The translations under genes were made by a program, and so were the position numbers. From the NCBI GenBank assembly GCA_009699015.1, contig WLOY01000017.1, forward strand, positions 1-37,737: DNA of 37,737 bases, written 5' to 3'. This DNA comes from Actinomycetota bacterium (lineage in GTDB: Bacteria > Actinomycetota > Actinomycetes > S36-B12). This document shows, one piece after another, positions 24,533 through 33,460 of the stretch; the stretch's first letter is position 1, and every line of letters starts with the position of its first letter. The notes below the pieces were generated by a model. That model did no database searches and was not told the DNA's origin. It saw nothing but the letters and a program-made list of their open reading frames with translations.

Positions 24533-25486
24533 CTACGAAGTGCCCTTGCGCTTACTGCGCGGGGTCTTCTTCGGCTGCACTCTGGCTGGCGGTGCGTCTT
24601 CCGTTGCCTCGGGCTCAGCGCCCGCGGCTTGGTCTGAGGCGCTGCTCGCGGCCGCCTTGTCCTTGGCGCGCTGGGCCCTTCGGGCCTCACGCGCTTCGAA
24701 TGCGGGCGTACCGGGCTGCGGGTTGTTGCGGATGACCCAGAACTGCTGGCCCATCGACCACAGGTTCGTCGTGAACCAGTAGATGAGAACACCGATCGGG
24801 AAGTTGATGCCGCCGATGGCGAAGACGAGGGGGAATACGTACAGGAGGATCTTCTGCTGGCGCACCACGGGGTTGTCCGCCGCCGTGTTCTTCACGATCA
24901 TCTGGCGCTGTGTCAGGAAGGTGGTCGTCGTCATGGCGATGATGAGGATGAAGGCGAGGACCTTCGTATTGATCGGCATGAAGCCGTCCTTGAACACCTC
25001 GTCAGCGCCCATGAATGTTCCGTACAGCGGTGCCCCGAAGATTGATGCGTCGTGCGCTTGGGCGAGCAGGCCTTCGTACTGGCTCCACTTGAACACCCCC
25101 TCTGGCACGCTCATCGCGATCCCCTGCAGGACGCTGAAGAGCGCGAAGAAGATCGGTGCCTGAAGCAGGATGGGCAGGCACGAGGCCAACGGGTTCGTAC
25201 CCGTTTCCTTGTACAGCTTCATCATCTCCTGCGACTGCTTCTCGCGGTCGCCTGCGTACTTCTTCTGGATCTCCTTCATCTGCGGCTGGATCAACTGCAG
25301 ATTCCGCTGCGACTTGATCTGCTTGACGAAGAGCGGAATGAGGATGATGCGGATGACGATGACGAGGCCGACGATTGAGAACGCCCAGGTCCAGCCGCTC
25401 GCAGGGTCCATGAAGGTGCTCAGCAATTGATGGAACTGGACGAGAATCCAGCTCACACCGGTGCGGAGCCAATCGAGAATGAACAT
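24533..25486 (-). CDS. yidC: Membrane protein insertase YidC
   Basis: This 317-aa Oxa1/YidC/Alb3 protein inserts membrane proteins with or without SecYEG. It shows the short Gram-positive-type layout of about five TM segments without the large periplasmic domain. TM2 contains the groove arginine (VIVIRIILIPLFVKQI), and the cytoplasmic coiled-coil loop reads NLQLIQPQMKEIQKKYAG. The motif LASCLPILLQAPIFFALF precedes TM3. The C-terminal tail is Ala/Glu then Lys/Arg-rich (PKKTPRSKRKG), suited to ribosome contact. It starts 20 nt after yidD in the conserved rpmH-rnpA-yidD-yidC run. Confidence 0.96.
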   Translation of the reverse strand: MFILDWLRTGVSWILVQFHQLLSTFMDPASGWTWAFSIVGLVIVIRIILIPLFVKQIKSQRNLQLIQPQMKEIQKKYAGDREKQSQEMMKLYKETGTNPLASCLPILLQAPIFFALFSVLQGIAMSVPEGVFKWSQYEGLLAQAHDASIFGAPLYGTFMGADEVFKDGFMPINTKVLAFILIIAMTTTTFLTQRQMIVKNTAADNPVVRQQKILLYVFPLVFAIGGINFPIGVLIYWFTTNLWSMGQQFWVIRNNPQPGTPAFEAREARRAQRAKDKAAASSASDQAAGAEPEATEDAPPARVQPKKTPRSKRKGTS

Positions 25487-25506
25487 GAGTTCCCTTGCGA
25501 GTCGTG

Positions 25507-25857
25507 TCAGGTCAGGTGTCGTGCGCGTGGACTACCGTCTGGAAGTATGTCGGGTCGCCAGTTTCCACCTGATGGTACGGGGTCCAAACCCCCAGCATTC
25601 CATGGGTTGCAGCGAAGCAGGCGCCAGACGGTCAAGCCCACGCCCTTGATCGCACCATGTCGCTCGATGGACCTCAGCCCGTATTCAGAGCAACTCGGGT
25701 GGAATCGGCAACTTGGCATGAGCAGTTTCGACAAGGTGAGCTGGTATCCCCTGATGATGATGATGAGCAGCCACTTCAGGATCCAGCCGGCGGAGTGCTC
25801 CCACAACCAGTTCACTTTGCCAAGGGCAGCCAACACAGCACTGCCGAGACCGCTCAT
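25507..25857 (-). CDS. yidD: Membrane protein insertion factor YidD
   Basis: This 116-aa protein has the conserved YidD core (about residues 28-100): IIIIRGYQLTLSKLL, PSCRFHPSCSEYGL with its two cysteines, and RLLRCNPWNAGGLDPVP. The N-terminal 25 residues (with VNWLWEHSAGWILK) extend beyond the usual core. The ATG overlaps the rnpA stop by 4 nt (ATGA), so the start is well supported by coupling. The family assists YidC-dependent insertion. Confidence 0.94.
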   Translation of the reverse strand: MSGLGSAVLAALGKVNWLWEHSAGWILKWLLIIIIRGYQLTLSKLLMPSCRFHPSCSEYGLRSIERHGAIKGVGLTVWRLLRCNPWNAGGLDPVPSGGNWRPDILPDGSPRARHLT

Positions 25858-26207
25858 CGCGAGAGTTTCAAGGCCGCGCTCGCGAGCGCTGAGGCAAGCT
25901 CTTGGCCGAGCTTTCGACTCGATGCCGCGGCTGCCCCGGGTAGTGCCCGCACCACGATGGTGCTCCCGCTCGGAAGGAGGCTCAGCCGTTCGCGCATTTC
26001 CTCCCGCAAACGGCGGGCCACTCGGTGGCGGACAACAGACCCGCCCACGCCCTTGCCAACCGACAGCCCGACACGGGTCAACCCAAACGGTTCGGAAGGG
26101 GGCGGCGACACATGGATGACCAGGCAGGACCTTGACACGCGTATCCCGCGGCGGGCGACCAACTGGAAGTCAGTCGACCTGCGAAGCCGGTTCCCGCTTG
26201 CGAGCAT
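25854..26207 (-). CDS. rnpA: Ribonuclease P protein component
   Basis: This 117-aa basic protein binds the RNase P RNA and helps process pre-tRNA 5' ends. The N-terminus RLRRSTDFQLVARRG and the RNR-type signature VVRHRVARRLREEM are present. The signature reads RHR, as in other actinobacteria such as Mycobacterium. LTRVGLSVGKGVGGSVV and STIVVRALPGAAAAS fit the family. It begins 15 nt after rpmH and overlaps yidD. Confidence 0.95.
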   Translation of the reverse strand: MLASGNRLRRSTDFQLVARRGIRVSRSCLVIHVSPPPSEPFGLTRVGLSVGKGVGGSVVRHRVARRLREEMRERLSLLPSGSTIVVRALPGAAAASSRKLGQELASALASAALKLSR

Positions 26208-26222
26208 GGCCTGAAATCGAAC

Positions 26223-26357
26223 CTAGGCGGAGATGCGGGTGCGACCCTTGGCTCGGCGGCCAGCGAGAATCGCGCGGCCTGCACGCGTGCGCATGCGCAG
26301 CCGGAAACCGTGCGTCTTCGCCCGACGGCGGTTGTTGGGCTGGAAGGTGCGCTTCAT
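26223..26357 (-). CDS. rpmH: 50S ribosomal protein L34
   Basis: This 44-aa ribosomal protein starts [18 protein letters not shown] and continues with [18 protein letters not shown], matching L34 along its full length. AGGAG (minus strand, plus-strand bases 26365-26369) is 7 nt before the ATG. It is the first gene of the minus-strand rpmH-rnpA-yidD-yidC-khpB-rsmG run and diverges from dnaA. Confidence 0.97.
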   Translation of the reverse strand: MKRTFQPNNRRRAKTHGFRLRMRTRAGRAILAGRRAKGRTRISA

Positions 26358-26403
26358 GGTCTGGCTCCTGGGCGAACGGTTGGGGAAGTCCGATAACCCG
26401 CTG

Positions 26404-26433
26404 AGCCTAGGCAGGAACCCGGCGAGTGGTCAA
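26404..26433 (-). promoter_or_regulatory. Candidate rpmH promoter
   Basis: On the minus strand TTGACC (26428-26433) and TAGGCT (26404-26409) are separated by 18 nt, a good housekeeping-sigma match. The transcript would have a leader of about 40 nt containing the rpmH ribosome-binding site. Confidence 0.6.
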
Positions 26434-26469
26434 ACTGACGGCGCACCACATCACCGCCGACGCTCATAC

Positions 26470-26498
26470 TTGTCGTACCGACAGGCCTTGGCTAGGTT
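26470..26498 (+). promoter_or_regulatory. Candidate dnaA promoter
   Basis: TTGTCG (26470-26475) and TAGGTT (26493-26498) have the ideal 17-nt spacing. A small perfect inverted repeat (TGTCG-TAC-CGACA, 26471-26483) overlaps the -35. The predicted start near 26505 places the DnaA boxes in the 5' leader. Confidence 0.55.
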
Positions 26499-26518
26499 TA
26501 CCCATGGCCGGAGCAGGA

Positions 26519-26538
26519 TGATCCACACCTGTGGATAA
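26519..26538. promoter_or_regulatory. DnaA boxes in the dnaA leader
   Basis: TGATCCACA (26519-26527, one mismatch to TTATCCACA) and TGTGGATAA (26530-26538, perfect, reverse orientation) face each other with 2 nt between. A degenerate TGTGGAAGG follows at 26542. Placement just after the likely transcription start suggests DnaA represses its own gene. Confidence 0.8.
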
Positions 26539-26577
26539 CGCTGTGGAAGGTTCCAGTGTCAAGTGGAAGGGGCGCCA

Positions 26578-28023
26578 ATGGACGACCCAGCCGATCTCAC
26601 TGCGATTTGGGCCCAGGCCCTCTCCACGCTGGCTGATGGAAGCCTCACTCCCCAGCAGCGTGCCTTCGTCGCACTCACCCGGCCCCTTGGGCTCGTCGAG
26701 GACACGGCACTCATCGCCGCGCCGAATGAGTTCACGAAGGACGTGCTCGAGACCCGCCTTCGCCCATTCGTCGTGAGCGCCCTCTCCGCAACCCTCGGCC
26801 GCGAGATTCGGCTCGCGGTGACCGTCGATCCCACCATCGCCCCCACGCTCGACGAGGCAACCACCGACGCCGTCGCAGACGCCACCTATGCCGATGGCCG
26901 GGCTCAATCCGCACCTGACCCTACGGTGCCGCGTTTCGACGACGGCCCCCGGCCGGGCACCGGGTCCCCGACCACGCGTCCGCAGGACGGGCGGCTCAAT
27001 GCCAAGTACACCTTCGACACCTTCGTCATCGGCTCCAGCAACCGCTTTGCCCATGCTGCCGCCGTGGCTGTCGCTGAGCGCCCGGCCGCCGCGTATAACC
27101 CCTTGTTCATTTACGGTGGTTCGGGCCTTGGCAAGACACATCTGCTCCACGCGATCGGTCATTACACCCGCACCCTCTATAACGGCACCCGCGTTCGATA
27201 CGTGAGCTCTGAGGAGTTCACCAACGAGTTCATCAACAGCATCCGTGATGACAAGGCCGCCGCCTTCCAGCGGCGCTACCGGGACGTCGATGTCCTCATC
27301 GTCGACGACATCCAGTTCCTCAGCGGCAAGGTCCAGACCCAGGAGGAGTTCTTCCACACCTTCAATACGCTGCACAACGCCGACAAGCAGATTGTCGTCA
27401 CCTCGGACCAGCCCCCAAAGCAACTACCGGACTTCGAGGACCGGATGCGCTCGCGGTTCGAGTGGGGCCTCATGACCGACGTGCAACCACCCGACCTCGA
27501 GACTCGAATCGCGATCCTCCGGAAGAAGACCGTGCAGGAGCGGCTCGACGCTCCCGCTGAGGTCCTCGAGTACATCGCTTCCAAGATCTCGAGCAACATC
27601 CGTGAGCTCGAGGGCGCACTCATCCGCGTCACCGCCTTCGCGTCACTCAACCGGCAGCCGGTCGACCTCGCGATCACCGAGATCGTCCTGAAGGACCTCT
27701 TCCCGTCCGACACCGGCCCCGAGATCACGGCCGGTCAGATCATGGCCGCGACTGCCTCATACTTCGGTGTCACCATTGACGACCTCTGCGGCGCGAGCCG
27801 GTCGAGGGTTCTCGTAACGGCCCGACAGATCGCCATGTACCTGTGCCGCGAGCTCACCGACCTATCGCTTCCGAAGATCGGGCAGGCTTTCGGTGGCCGC
27901 GATCACACCACGGTCATGCACGCTGACCGCAAGATTCGCCAACTCATGGCCGAGCGGCGCAGCCTGTTCAACCAGGTGACCGACCTCACGAGCCGGATCA
28001 AGTCACAACCGCGGACGATGTAG
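26578..28023 (+). CDS. dnaA: Chromosomal replication initiator DnaA
   Basis: This AAA+ protein of about 481 aa opens oriC. I choose ATG 26578 because GGAAGGGG (26566-26573) gives a ribosome-binding site; the GTG at 26563 would overlap that site. Domain I (about 1-85) begins [14 protein letters not shown], and a short acidic domain II linker follows. Domain III shows Walker [16 protein letters not shown] (about residues 178-192), Walker [12 protein letters not shown] and the sensor region. Domain IV has the DnaA signature [15 protein letters not shown] near residue 440. The linker is much shorter than in Streptomyces DnaA. Confidence 0.97.
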   Translation: MDDPADLTAIWAQALSTLADGSLTPQQRAFVALTRPLGLVEDTALIAAPNEFTKDVLETRLRPFVVSALSATLGREIRLAVTVDPTIAPTLDEATTDAVADATYADGRAQSAPDPTVPRFDDGPRPGTGSPTTRPQDGRLNAKYTFDTFVIGSSNRFAHAAAVAVAERPAAAYNPLFIYGGSGLGKTHLLHAIGHYTRTLYNGTRVRYVSSEEFTNEFINSIRDDKAAAFQRRYRDVDVLIVDDIQFLSGKVQTQEEFFHTFNTLHNADKQIVVTSDQPPKQLPDFEDRMRSRFEWGLMTDVQPPDLETRIAILRKKTVQERLDAPAEVLEYIASKISSNIRELEGALIRVTAFASLNRQPVDLAITEIVLKDLFPSDTGPEITAGQIMAATASYFGVTIDDLCGASRSRVLVTARQIAMYLCRELTDLSLPKIGQAFGGRDHTTVMHADRKIRQLMAERRSLFNQVTDLTSRIKSQPRTM

Positions 28024-28513
28024 CGTCACTCACGTCACAGCGTCACCAACCAACTCAGCAATCTTCCTGATCCCCACGTTTCCCACAGGTGTGGATAACT
28101 ATTGGGGATCACACGCACGCCCAACACGTTGGGCACAACCTGTTGGCCATCACCACATCACCCCCTAACCTTCACTGTCTACCTGTGGACAACATGCACC
28201 ACTTTCCATGGCCCCTTCACTCCGACCGACGGCCCTCCACAGCCATCCACAGACACACCGGACCTTTCCACAACTAACGCGCACCCCAACACGCCAGCTG
28301 ACCACGCGAATCGGCCGTCATCCACACTTTCCACAGGACCTATGACGACGACTACACCTTCATCTCCTCCACTTCACCAACGATCATCACGTCCCGGGCT
28401 GTGGACACTCCACCGTGTGTCGCACCGTTTCGTGCCAGACTCAATTCGATCCCCGTGTGGTGGTGAAAGTAGGCACGCGACATACTCAGGACTTTCGTAT
28501 GAAGGGTGGCACC
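28024..28513. other. oriC: oriC region (dnaA-dnaN intergenic)
   Basis: No convincing gene lies in these 490 bases. DnaA boxes are clustered: TGTGGATAA at 28090-28098 (perfect), TGTGGACAA at 28184-28192 and TCATCCACA at 28318-28326 (one mismatch each), and weaker two-mismatch sites at 28079-28087, 28243-28251, 28264-28272, 28327-28335 and 28400-28408. Both orientations occur. A 16-bp dyad sits at 28119-28134. A long AT-rich unwinding element is not evident; the most AT-leaning stretch is short, near 28097-28105. The dnaA-dnaN position is the standard actinobacterial origin. The dnaN promoter must also lie here but is not recognisable. Confidence 0.88.
28119..28134. repeat. 16-bp dyad inside oriC
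   Basis: GCCCAAC-AC-GTTGGGC is a perfect 7-bp inverted repeat with a 2-nt centre, 20 bp from the perfect DnaA box. A further CTGTTGGCC follows at 28139-28147. It is not a DnaA box and could bind another origin regulator. Confidence 0.75.
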
Positions 28514-29644
28514 GTGAAGTTTCGAGTCGAGCGAGACGTACTCGCGGATGCCGTCGCCTGGGCTGCCCGCACCCTCCCATCTCGGCCGTCGCTGCCCGTA
28601 CTCGCGGGCCTCGTCCTCAGCGCCGGTGATGAGGAACTCACCCTCAGCAGTTTCGACTACGAGGTTTCAGCCCGAGTGCAGGTCGCGTGTGATGTTGAGG
28701 TGCCTGGCATCACCCTCGTCTCAGGCAGACTTCTCGCCGATATTGCTCGATCGCTCCCTGCGCAACCCGTCACTGTCAGTGTTGAAGGGACACGCGTCAT
28801 CATCACGTGCGGGCGTTCGTCCTTCACGCTACCTACCCTTCCTGTCGAGGACTACCCCCAACTCCCGGTGATGCCAGCGGCGTCAGGTGAGATTTCCGGT
28901 TCACTTTTTGCTACCGCGGTGGGGCAGGTGGCGATCGCCGCTGGTCGCGACGACACTCTCCCAACACTCACCGGCATTCGGCTTGAGATCGAGGGAACCC
29001 ACCTCGTTCTCGCCGCTACGGACCGATACCGCCTTGCGGTGCGGGAGTTCGAGTGGATTCCACTGTCAACTGGTCTCAGCGCCAACGCGCTCATCCCGGC
29101 ACGCACCCTCGCCGAGACCGCCAAGGCACTCGCATCAGCCGACAAGATGAGCATCGCGCTCGCCCCGCCTGGTGCCGGTGAGGGACTCATCGGATTTCAG
29201 GGCGACGGACGCCGTACGACCACGCGTCTCCTCGACGGTGAGTTTCCGAAGTACCGGACCCTGCTTCCGAATGAGGCTGCGTCAATTGCCCTCGTTGAGA
29301 CCGCCATGCTCGCCGAGGCAGTCAAGCGCGTCTCCCTCGTCGCGGAGCGCAATACTCCCGTGCGCCTAAGTTTCGATGGCTCCGAGGTGGTGCTGCGCGC
29401 TGGGGCGGGCGACGACGCCACTGCGAACGAGGCCGTTGAATGCACCGTCGATGGTGACGCTCTCGAGATTGCGTTCAACCCGAACTACCTCCTCGATGGC
29501 CTCGCCGCCATTGACTCTCCGATCGCACGGTTCTCGTTCACGCAGCCAACACGTCCCGCAGTGCTCACTGGCCTCGCTGACATATCTGCCACCCCCAGTG
29601 ACGAGTACCGCTACCTGTTGATGCCGGTCCGCTTGACCGGTTGA
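28514..29644 (+). CDS. dnaN: DNA polymerase III beta sliding clamp
   Basis: This 376-aa ring-forming clamp tethers the replicative polymerase to DNA. The GTG at 28514 gives the standard actinobacterial start [19 protein letters not shown] and has AAGG at 28502-28505; the ATG at 28499 and earlier starts add unconserved residues. Three clamp subdomains are present in order, with [29 protein letters not shown] and the C-terminal [10 protein letters not shown] typical of the family. It is followed by recF after 4 nt. Confidence 0.97.
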   Translation: MKFRVERDVLADAVAWAARTLPSRPSLPVLAGLVLSAGDEELTLSSFDYEVSARVQVACDVEVPGITLVSGRLLADIARSLPAQPVTVSVEGTRVIITCGRSSFTLPTLPVEDYPQLPVMPAASGEISGSLFATAVGQVAIAAGRDDTLPTLTGIRLEIEGTHLVLAATDRYRLAVREFEWIPLSTGLSANALIPARTLAETAKALASADKMSIALAPPGAGEGLIGFQGDGRRTTTRLLDGEFPKYRTLLPNEAASIALVETAMLAEAVKRVSLVAERNTPVRLSFDGSEVVLRAGAGDDATANEAVECTVDGDALEIAFNPNYLLDGLAAIDSPIARFSFTQPTRPAVLTGLADISATPSDEYRYLLMPVRLTG

Positions 29645-29648
29645 CGCC

Positions 29649-30779
29649 ATGTGGGTTCACTCCTTGAGCCTCACGGACTTCAGGTCCCACAGGCAGGTGG
29701 ACCTCAGCCTGTCCCCGGGTGTCACGACCTTCGTCGGACTCAATGGGCAGGGCAAGACGAATCTCATCGAGGCCATCGGCTATGTGTCATCGCTATCGAG
29801 CCACCGCGTTGCCTCGGATGCGCCCCTCGTACGCCACGGTTCCGACATCGCATTCATCCGGTGCGGCGTCACATCTGATGACCGCGAGATCACGGTCGAC
29901 ATCGCGATCACGCCGGGTCGAGCGAACAAGGCGCGGGTCAACCAGTCGCCGCTGCCGAGGATCCGCGATGTCCTGGGGCTCCTGCGCACTGTTCTCTTCG
30001 CACCAGAGGACCTCAGCCTGGTCAAGGGCGATCCGTCAGAGCGCCGGCGATTCCTGGACGACCTGCTCATTCAGCGGTCACCACGCCTGGCTGCAACTAG
30101 ATCCGATTATGAGCGGGTGCTCAAGCAACGGAACGCACTCCTGAAGTCGGCGAGCGTCGCCCGCCGACGAGCCGAGGACGAGATGCTCCGAACTCTCGAA
30201 GTCTGGGATGACCAACTGGCAACCATCGGTGGTCAACTCGTACACGAGCGTGTCTGCCTGGTGGCTGATCTTCAACCCCTCGCCGAGCATGAGTACCGCA
30301 TGGTGGCGGGCGCCAATGGTTCGGCCCTGGCCCTGGGATACGTCTCCTCCCTGGGTGGTAGCAGCGAAGAGCCTCCCGATAAGGATTCCTGGCGAACTCG
30401 CATCCTCGACGAGTTGGTGAAGCGGCGCAGCGACGAACTCAACCGGGGGCTGACCCTCGTCGGACCACATCGTGATGACCTGCTGCTGACTCTCGCGGAG
30501 ATGCCGGCGAAGGGTTATGCCTCCCACGGTGAGGCGTGGTCCATTGCACTCGCGCTGCGGCTTGCCTCCTATGCACTGCTTCGCGCGGATGGCGTAGACC
30601 CCGTGCTCATGCTTGATGACGTGTTCGCCGAACTCGACGCCGCCCGCCGCGAACGATTGGCGGAGCGGGTGTCGACAGCGCAGCAGGTGCTCATAACCGC
30701 AGCCGTCGAGGCGGATGTCCCGTCCGCGCTCCGCGGTGCCACGTTTCTGGTGTCGAGCGAGAACGTGGCTCCGGCATGA
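29649..30779 (+). CDS. recF: DNA replication and repair protein RecF
   Basis: This 376-aa SMC-like ATPase helps load RecA at gaps. Walker A is [19 protein letters not shown] (about residues 29-47), the ABC-type signature region lies near residues 265-300, and Walker B with D-loop is [19 protein letters not shown] near 320-338. The ATG lies 4 nt after dnaN and its stop overlaps the next start (ATGA), consistent with a dnaN-recF-DUF721 operon. Confidence 0.96.
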   Translation: MWVHSLSLTDFRSHRQVDLSLSPGVTTFVGLNGQGKTNLIEAIGYVSSLSSHRVASDAPLVRHGSDIAFIRCGVTSDDREITVDIAITPGRANKARVNQSPLPRIRDVLGLLRTVLFAPEDLSLVKGDPSERRRFLDDLLIQRSPRLAATRSDYERVLKQRNALLKSASVARRRAEDEMLRTLEVWDDQLATIGGQLVHERVCLVADLQPLAEHEYRMVAGANGSALALGYVSSLGGSSEEPPDKDSWRTRILDELVKRRSDELNRGLTLVGPHRDDLLLTLAEMPAKGYASHGEAWSIALALRLASYALLRADGVDPVLMLDDVFAELDAARRERLAERVSTAQQVLITAAVEADVPSALRGATFLVSSENVAPA

Positions 30780-31273
30780 CCGACGACTCGGCAGGGGAGA
30801 TCGCCACGACTTCCGGCGACGCGGCGAATAGGGCCCTGCGCCGGGCGACGAGTGGGGGGCCACGCCGGGTTCAAGCGCCTTCGATGAAACCGAGGCTGTC
30901 CGGGCCTCGCTCCGATGGGCGTGACCCGAAGTTGCTCGGTGACGCAGTCGAGGCCCTCCTCACCGATCAAGGCTGGTCGACCGCGAACGCCGTCGCCGGC
31001 CTCATGGCGCGCTGGCCACAGGTCGTTGGGGCAGATCTCGCCGATCACGTCGTCCCCGAATCTTTCACCGACGGCCAACTCATCCTGCGCGCAGACTCAA
31101 CCGCATGGGCGACTCAGGTCAGGCTCCTCCTCCCGCAACTGCGCACGGCGATCGACACAGAGGTGGGTCGCGGGCTCGTAGGCGACATCTCCGTGATGGG
31201 TCCACAGGCGCCATCGTGGGTCGCCGGGCCACGGCGGGTTGCGGGACGGGGACCCCGCGACACGTACGGCTAG
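30776..31273 (+). CDS. DUF721 family protein (DciA-like)
   Basis: This 165-aa protein has a disordered basic N-terminus (about 50 residues), then the DUF721 core: [39 protein letters not shown], and [22 protein letters not shown]721 proteins related to DciA load the replicative helicase in bacteria lacking DnaC, and the mycobacterial equivalent is Rv0004. The start overlaps the recF stop by 4 nt. After it, 199 nt without a gene lead to gyrB. Confidence 0.9.
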   Translation: MTDDSAGEIATTSGDAANRALRRATSGGPRRVQAPSMKPRLSGPRSDGRDPKLLGDAVEALLTDQGWSTANAVAGLMARWPQVVGADLADHVVPESFTDGQLILRADSTAWATQVRLLLPQLRTAIDTEVGRGLVGDISVMGPQAPSWVAGPRRVAGRGPRDTYG

Positions 31274-31472
31274 CTTGCCGTTCACGTCAGGGCCACGACA
31301 ACCGTCGAAAGGTGCCGGTGGATACAGGAACACGGCCTTTGGCCAGACAAACCGATCTTGACCCGTTCACGGCCGCGGAAGGCACCTTACTGTCAGTCTG
31401 AGGAGGTAGACTCAGGGAAAATCCCGGGCACTCGCCGAGTCAGCCCCACGTGATCGAGGAGGCCCGACGCCT

Positions 31473-33437
31473 GTGTCATACGACGCTAGCGCGATCACCG
31501 TTCTGGAGGGCCTCGACGCCGTCCGCAAGCGGCCCGGCATGTACATCGGTTCCACCGGCGAACGCGGACTCCACCACCTCGTCTACGAGGTCGTCGACAA
31601 CTCCGTCGACGAGGCGCTCGCCGGCTACGCGACCAGCATCTCGATCACACTCCTCGCCAACGGTGGTGTCCGAGTCATCGACGATGGTCGCGGCATCCCT
31701 GTCGACGAGCACCCCATCGAGAAGAAGCCGGCGCTCGAGGTCGTCCTGACCGTCCTCCATGCTGGCGGCAAGTTCGGCGGCAGCGGCTACTCGGTGTCCG
31801 GCGGCCTGCACGGCGTGGGCGTGTCGGTCGTCAACGCACTCTCCAACCGCCTCGATGTCGAGGTTCGCCGCGATGGCTTCGTCCACCGGCAGGTGTACCG
31901 CTACGGCGTCCCCGAGGCTGCCCTTGACAAGGGGGAGGCCACCGCTGAGACCGGCACCACGATCACCTTCTGGGCCGACGCGGATATCTTCGAGACCACC
32001 CACTACGACTTCACTACCCTGGCGCGACGCTTCCAGGAGATGGCGTTCCTCAACAGGGGCCTGGTCCTTGAGATCGTCGACGAGCGCGAGGCAGTCGTCA
32101 TCGAGGGTGAGGACGGCGAGGAGCCAGTCGAGGCCGTCCGATCAGCACGCTTTTGCTACGAGGGCGGCATCGCGGACTTCGTCCGTCACATCAACGCGAG
32201 CAAGGGCGTCGCGAACCCGAGCGTCATCTCCTTCGAGACTGAGACCGATGACCACCGGATGAGCGCCGAGATCGCCATGCAGTGGAACACCACCTACTCG
32301 GAGTCGGTCTACACCTTTGCGAACACGATCAACACCACCGAGGGGGGCACGCACGAGGAAGGCTTCCGCTCGGCGATGACCACACTCGTGAACAAGTTCG
32401 CCCGTGAGTGGAACATTCTCAAGGAGAAGGATCCCAACCTCAGCGGCGAGGACATCCGCGAAGGACTCACGGCGATCATCAGCGTGAAGATGACCGAGCC
32501 GCAGTTCGAGGGCCAGACCAAGGCGAAACTCGGCAACACCGAGATGAAGACCTTCGTCCAGAAGGTCGTCAACGAGCAACTCGGCGAGTGGTTCGAGAAG
32601 AACCCGGCCGAGGGCAAGGAGATCGCCCGCAAGTCGGTCAACGCTGCCACGGCTCGCATTGCGGCGCGCAAGGCACGTGATCTCGCCAGGAACCGAAAGG
32701 GTCTCCTCGGCGGCGCCGGAATGCCGGGCAAGCTCATCGACTGCTCAAGCCGAGACCCGGAGGAGTGCGAGGTCTTCATCGTCGAGGGCGACTCAGCCGG
32801 CGGTTCAGCTCGCCAGGGCCGAGACCCGCGCCGACAGGCGATCCTGCCGATCCGCGGAAAGATCCTCAACGTCGAGAAGGCGCGCATCGACAAGGTCCTG
32901 CAGAACAACGAGGTCCAGGCACTGGTATCGGCCTTCGGCACCGGAGTGCAGGACGAGTTCGACATTAATCGGCTCAGGTATCACAAGGTCGTGCTCATGG
33001 CCGATGCCGATGTCGACGGCCAGCACATCCGGACCCTGCTGCTCACCTTGCTGTTCCGGTTCATGAGGCCCCTCGTCGACCAAGGCCATGTCTTCCTGGC
33101 GCAACCCCCCCTGTACAAGATCAAGTGGTCGCGTGAGACTGCCGAGTTCGCCTACACCGACCGAGAGCGCGATGCCATCGTCGAGGCGGGCTTCGCGGCA
33201 GGGCGCCGGCTCCCCAAGGACGAGGCAATCCAGCGCTACAAGGGTCTCGGCGAGATGAATGCCGATGAACTATGGGACACCACAATGGACCCGGAGCACC
33301 GAGTCCTGCTGCAGGTCACCCTCGACGACGCTGCCCAGGCCGACGAGATGTTCAGCGTCCTCATGGGCGAGGACGTCGAGTCTCGTCGCAACTTCATTCA
33401 GCAGAACGCTCGCGACGTCCGCTTCCTCGACATCTAG
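31473..33437 (+). CDS. gyrB: DNA gyrase subunit B
   Basis: This 654-aa subunit carries the ATPase and TOPRIM domains. The GHKL ATPase shows [27 protein letters not shown] and [13 protein letters not shown]. The transducer has the lysine loop [17 protein letters not shown] motifs are EGDSAGGSA near residue 440 and [14 protein letters not shown]. The GTG at 31473 fits the conserved start [21 protein letters not shown]. The 199-nt upstream region should hold the promoter; TAGACT at 31407-31412 is a possible -10 but has no good -35. gyrA follows after 23 nt. Confidence 0.97.
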   Translation: MSYDASAITVLEGLDAVRKRPGMYIGSTGERGLHHLVYEVVDNSVDEALAGYATSISITLLANGGVRVIDDGRGIPVDEHPIEKKPALEVVLTVLHAGGKFGGSGYSVSGGLHGVGVSVVNALSNRLDVEVRRDGFVHRQVYRYGVPEAALDKGEATAETGTTITFWADADIFETTHYDFTTLARRFQEMAFLNRGLVLEIVDEREAVVIEGEDGEEPVEAVRSARFCYEGGIADFVRHINASKGVANPSVISFETETDDHRMSAEIAMQWNTTYSESVYTFANTINTTEGGTHEEGFRSAMTTLVNKFAREWNILKEKDPNLSGEDIREGLTAIISVKMTEPQFEGQTKAKLGNTEMKTFVQKVVNEQLGEWFEKNPAEGKEIARKSVNAATARIAARKARDLARNRKGLLGGAGMPGKLIDCSSRDPEECEVFIVEGDSAGGSARQGRDPRRQAILPIRGKILNVEKARIDKVLQNNEVQALVSAFGTGVQDEFDINRLRYHKVVLMADADVDGQHIRTLLLTLLFRFMRPLVDQGHVFLAQPPLYKIKWSRETAEFAYTDRERDAIVEAGFAAGRRLPKDEAIQRYKGLGEMNADELWDTTMDPEHRVLLQVTLDDAAQADEMFSVLMGEDVESRRNFIQQNARDVRFLDI

Positions 33438-33460
33438 CACCTTGACCAACGGAGATTCCT

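Noticed and set aside
31311..31400. 29-codon ORF in the gyrB leader starting GTG at 31311
   Set aside because: No ribosome-binding site or recognisable peptide features; it is within chance expectation for high-GC DNA.
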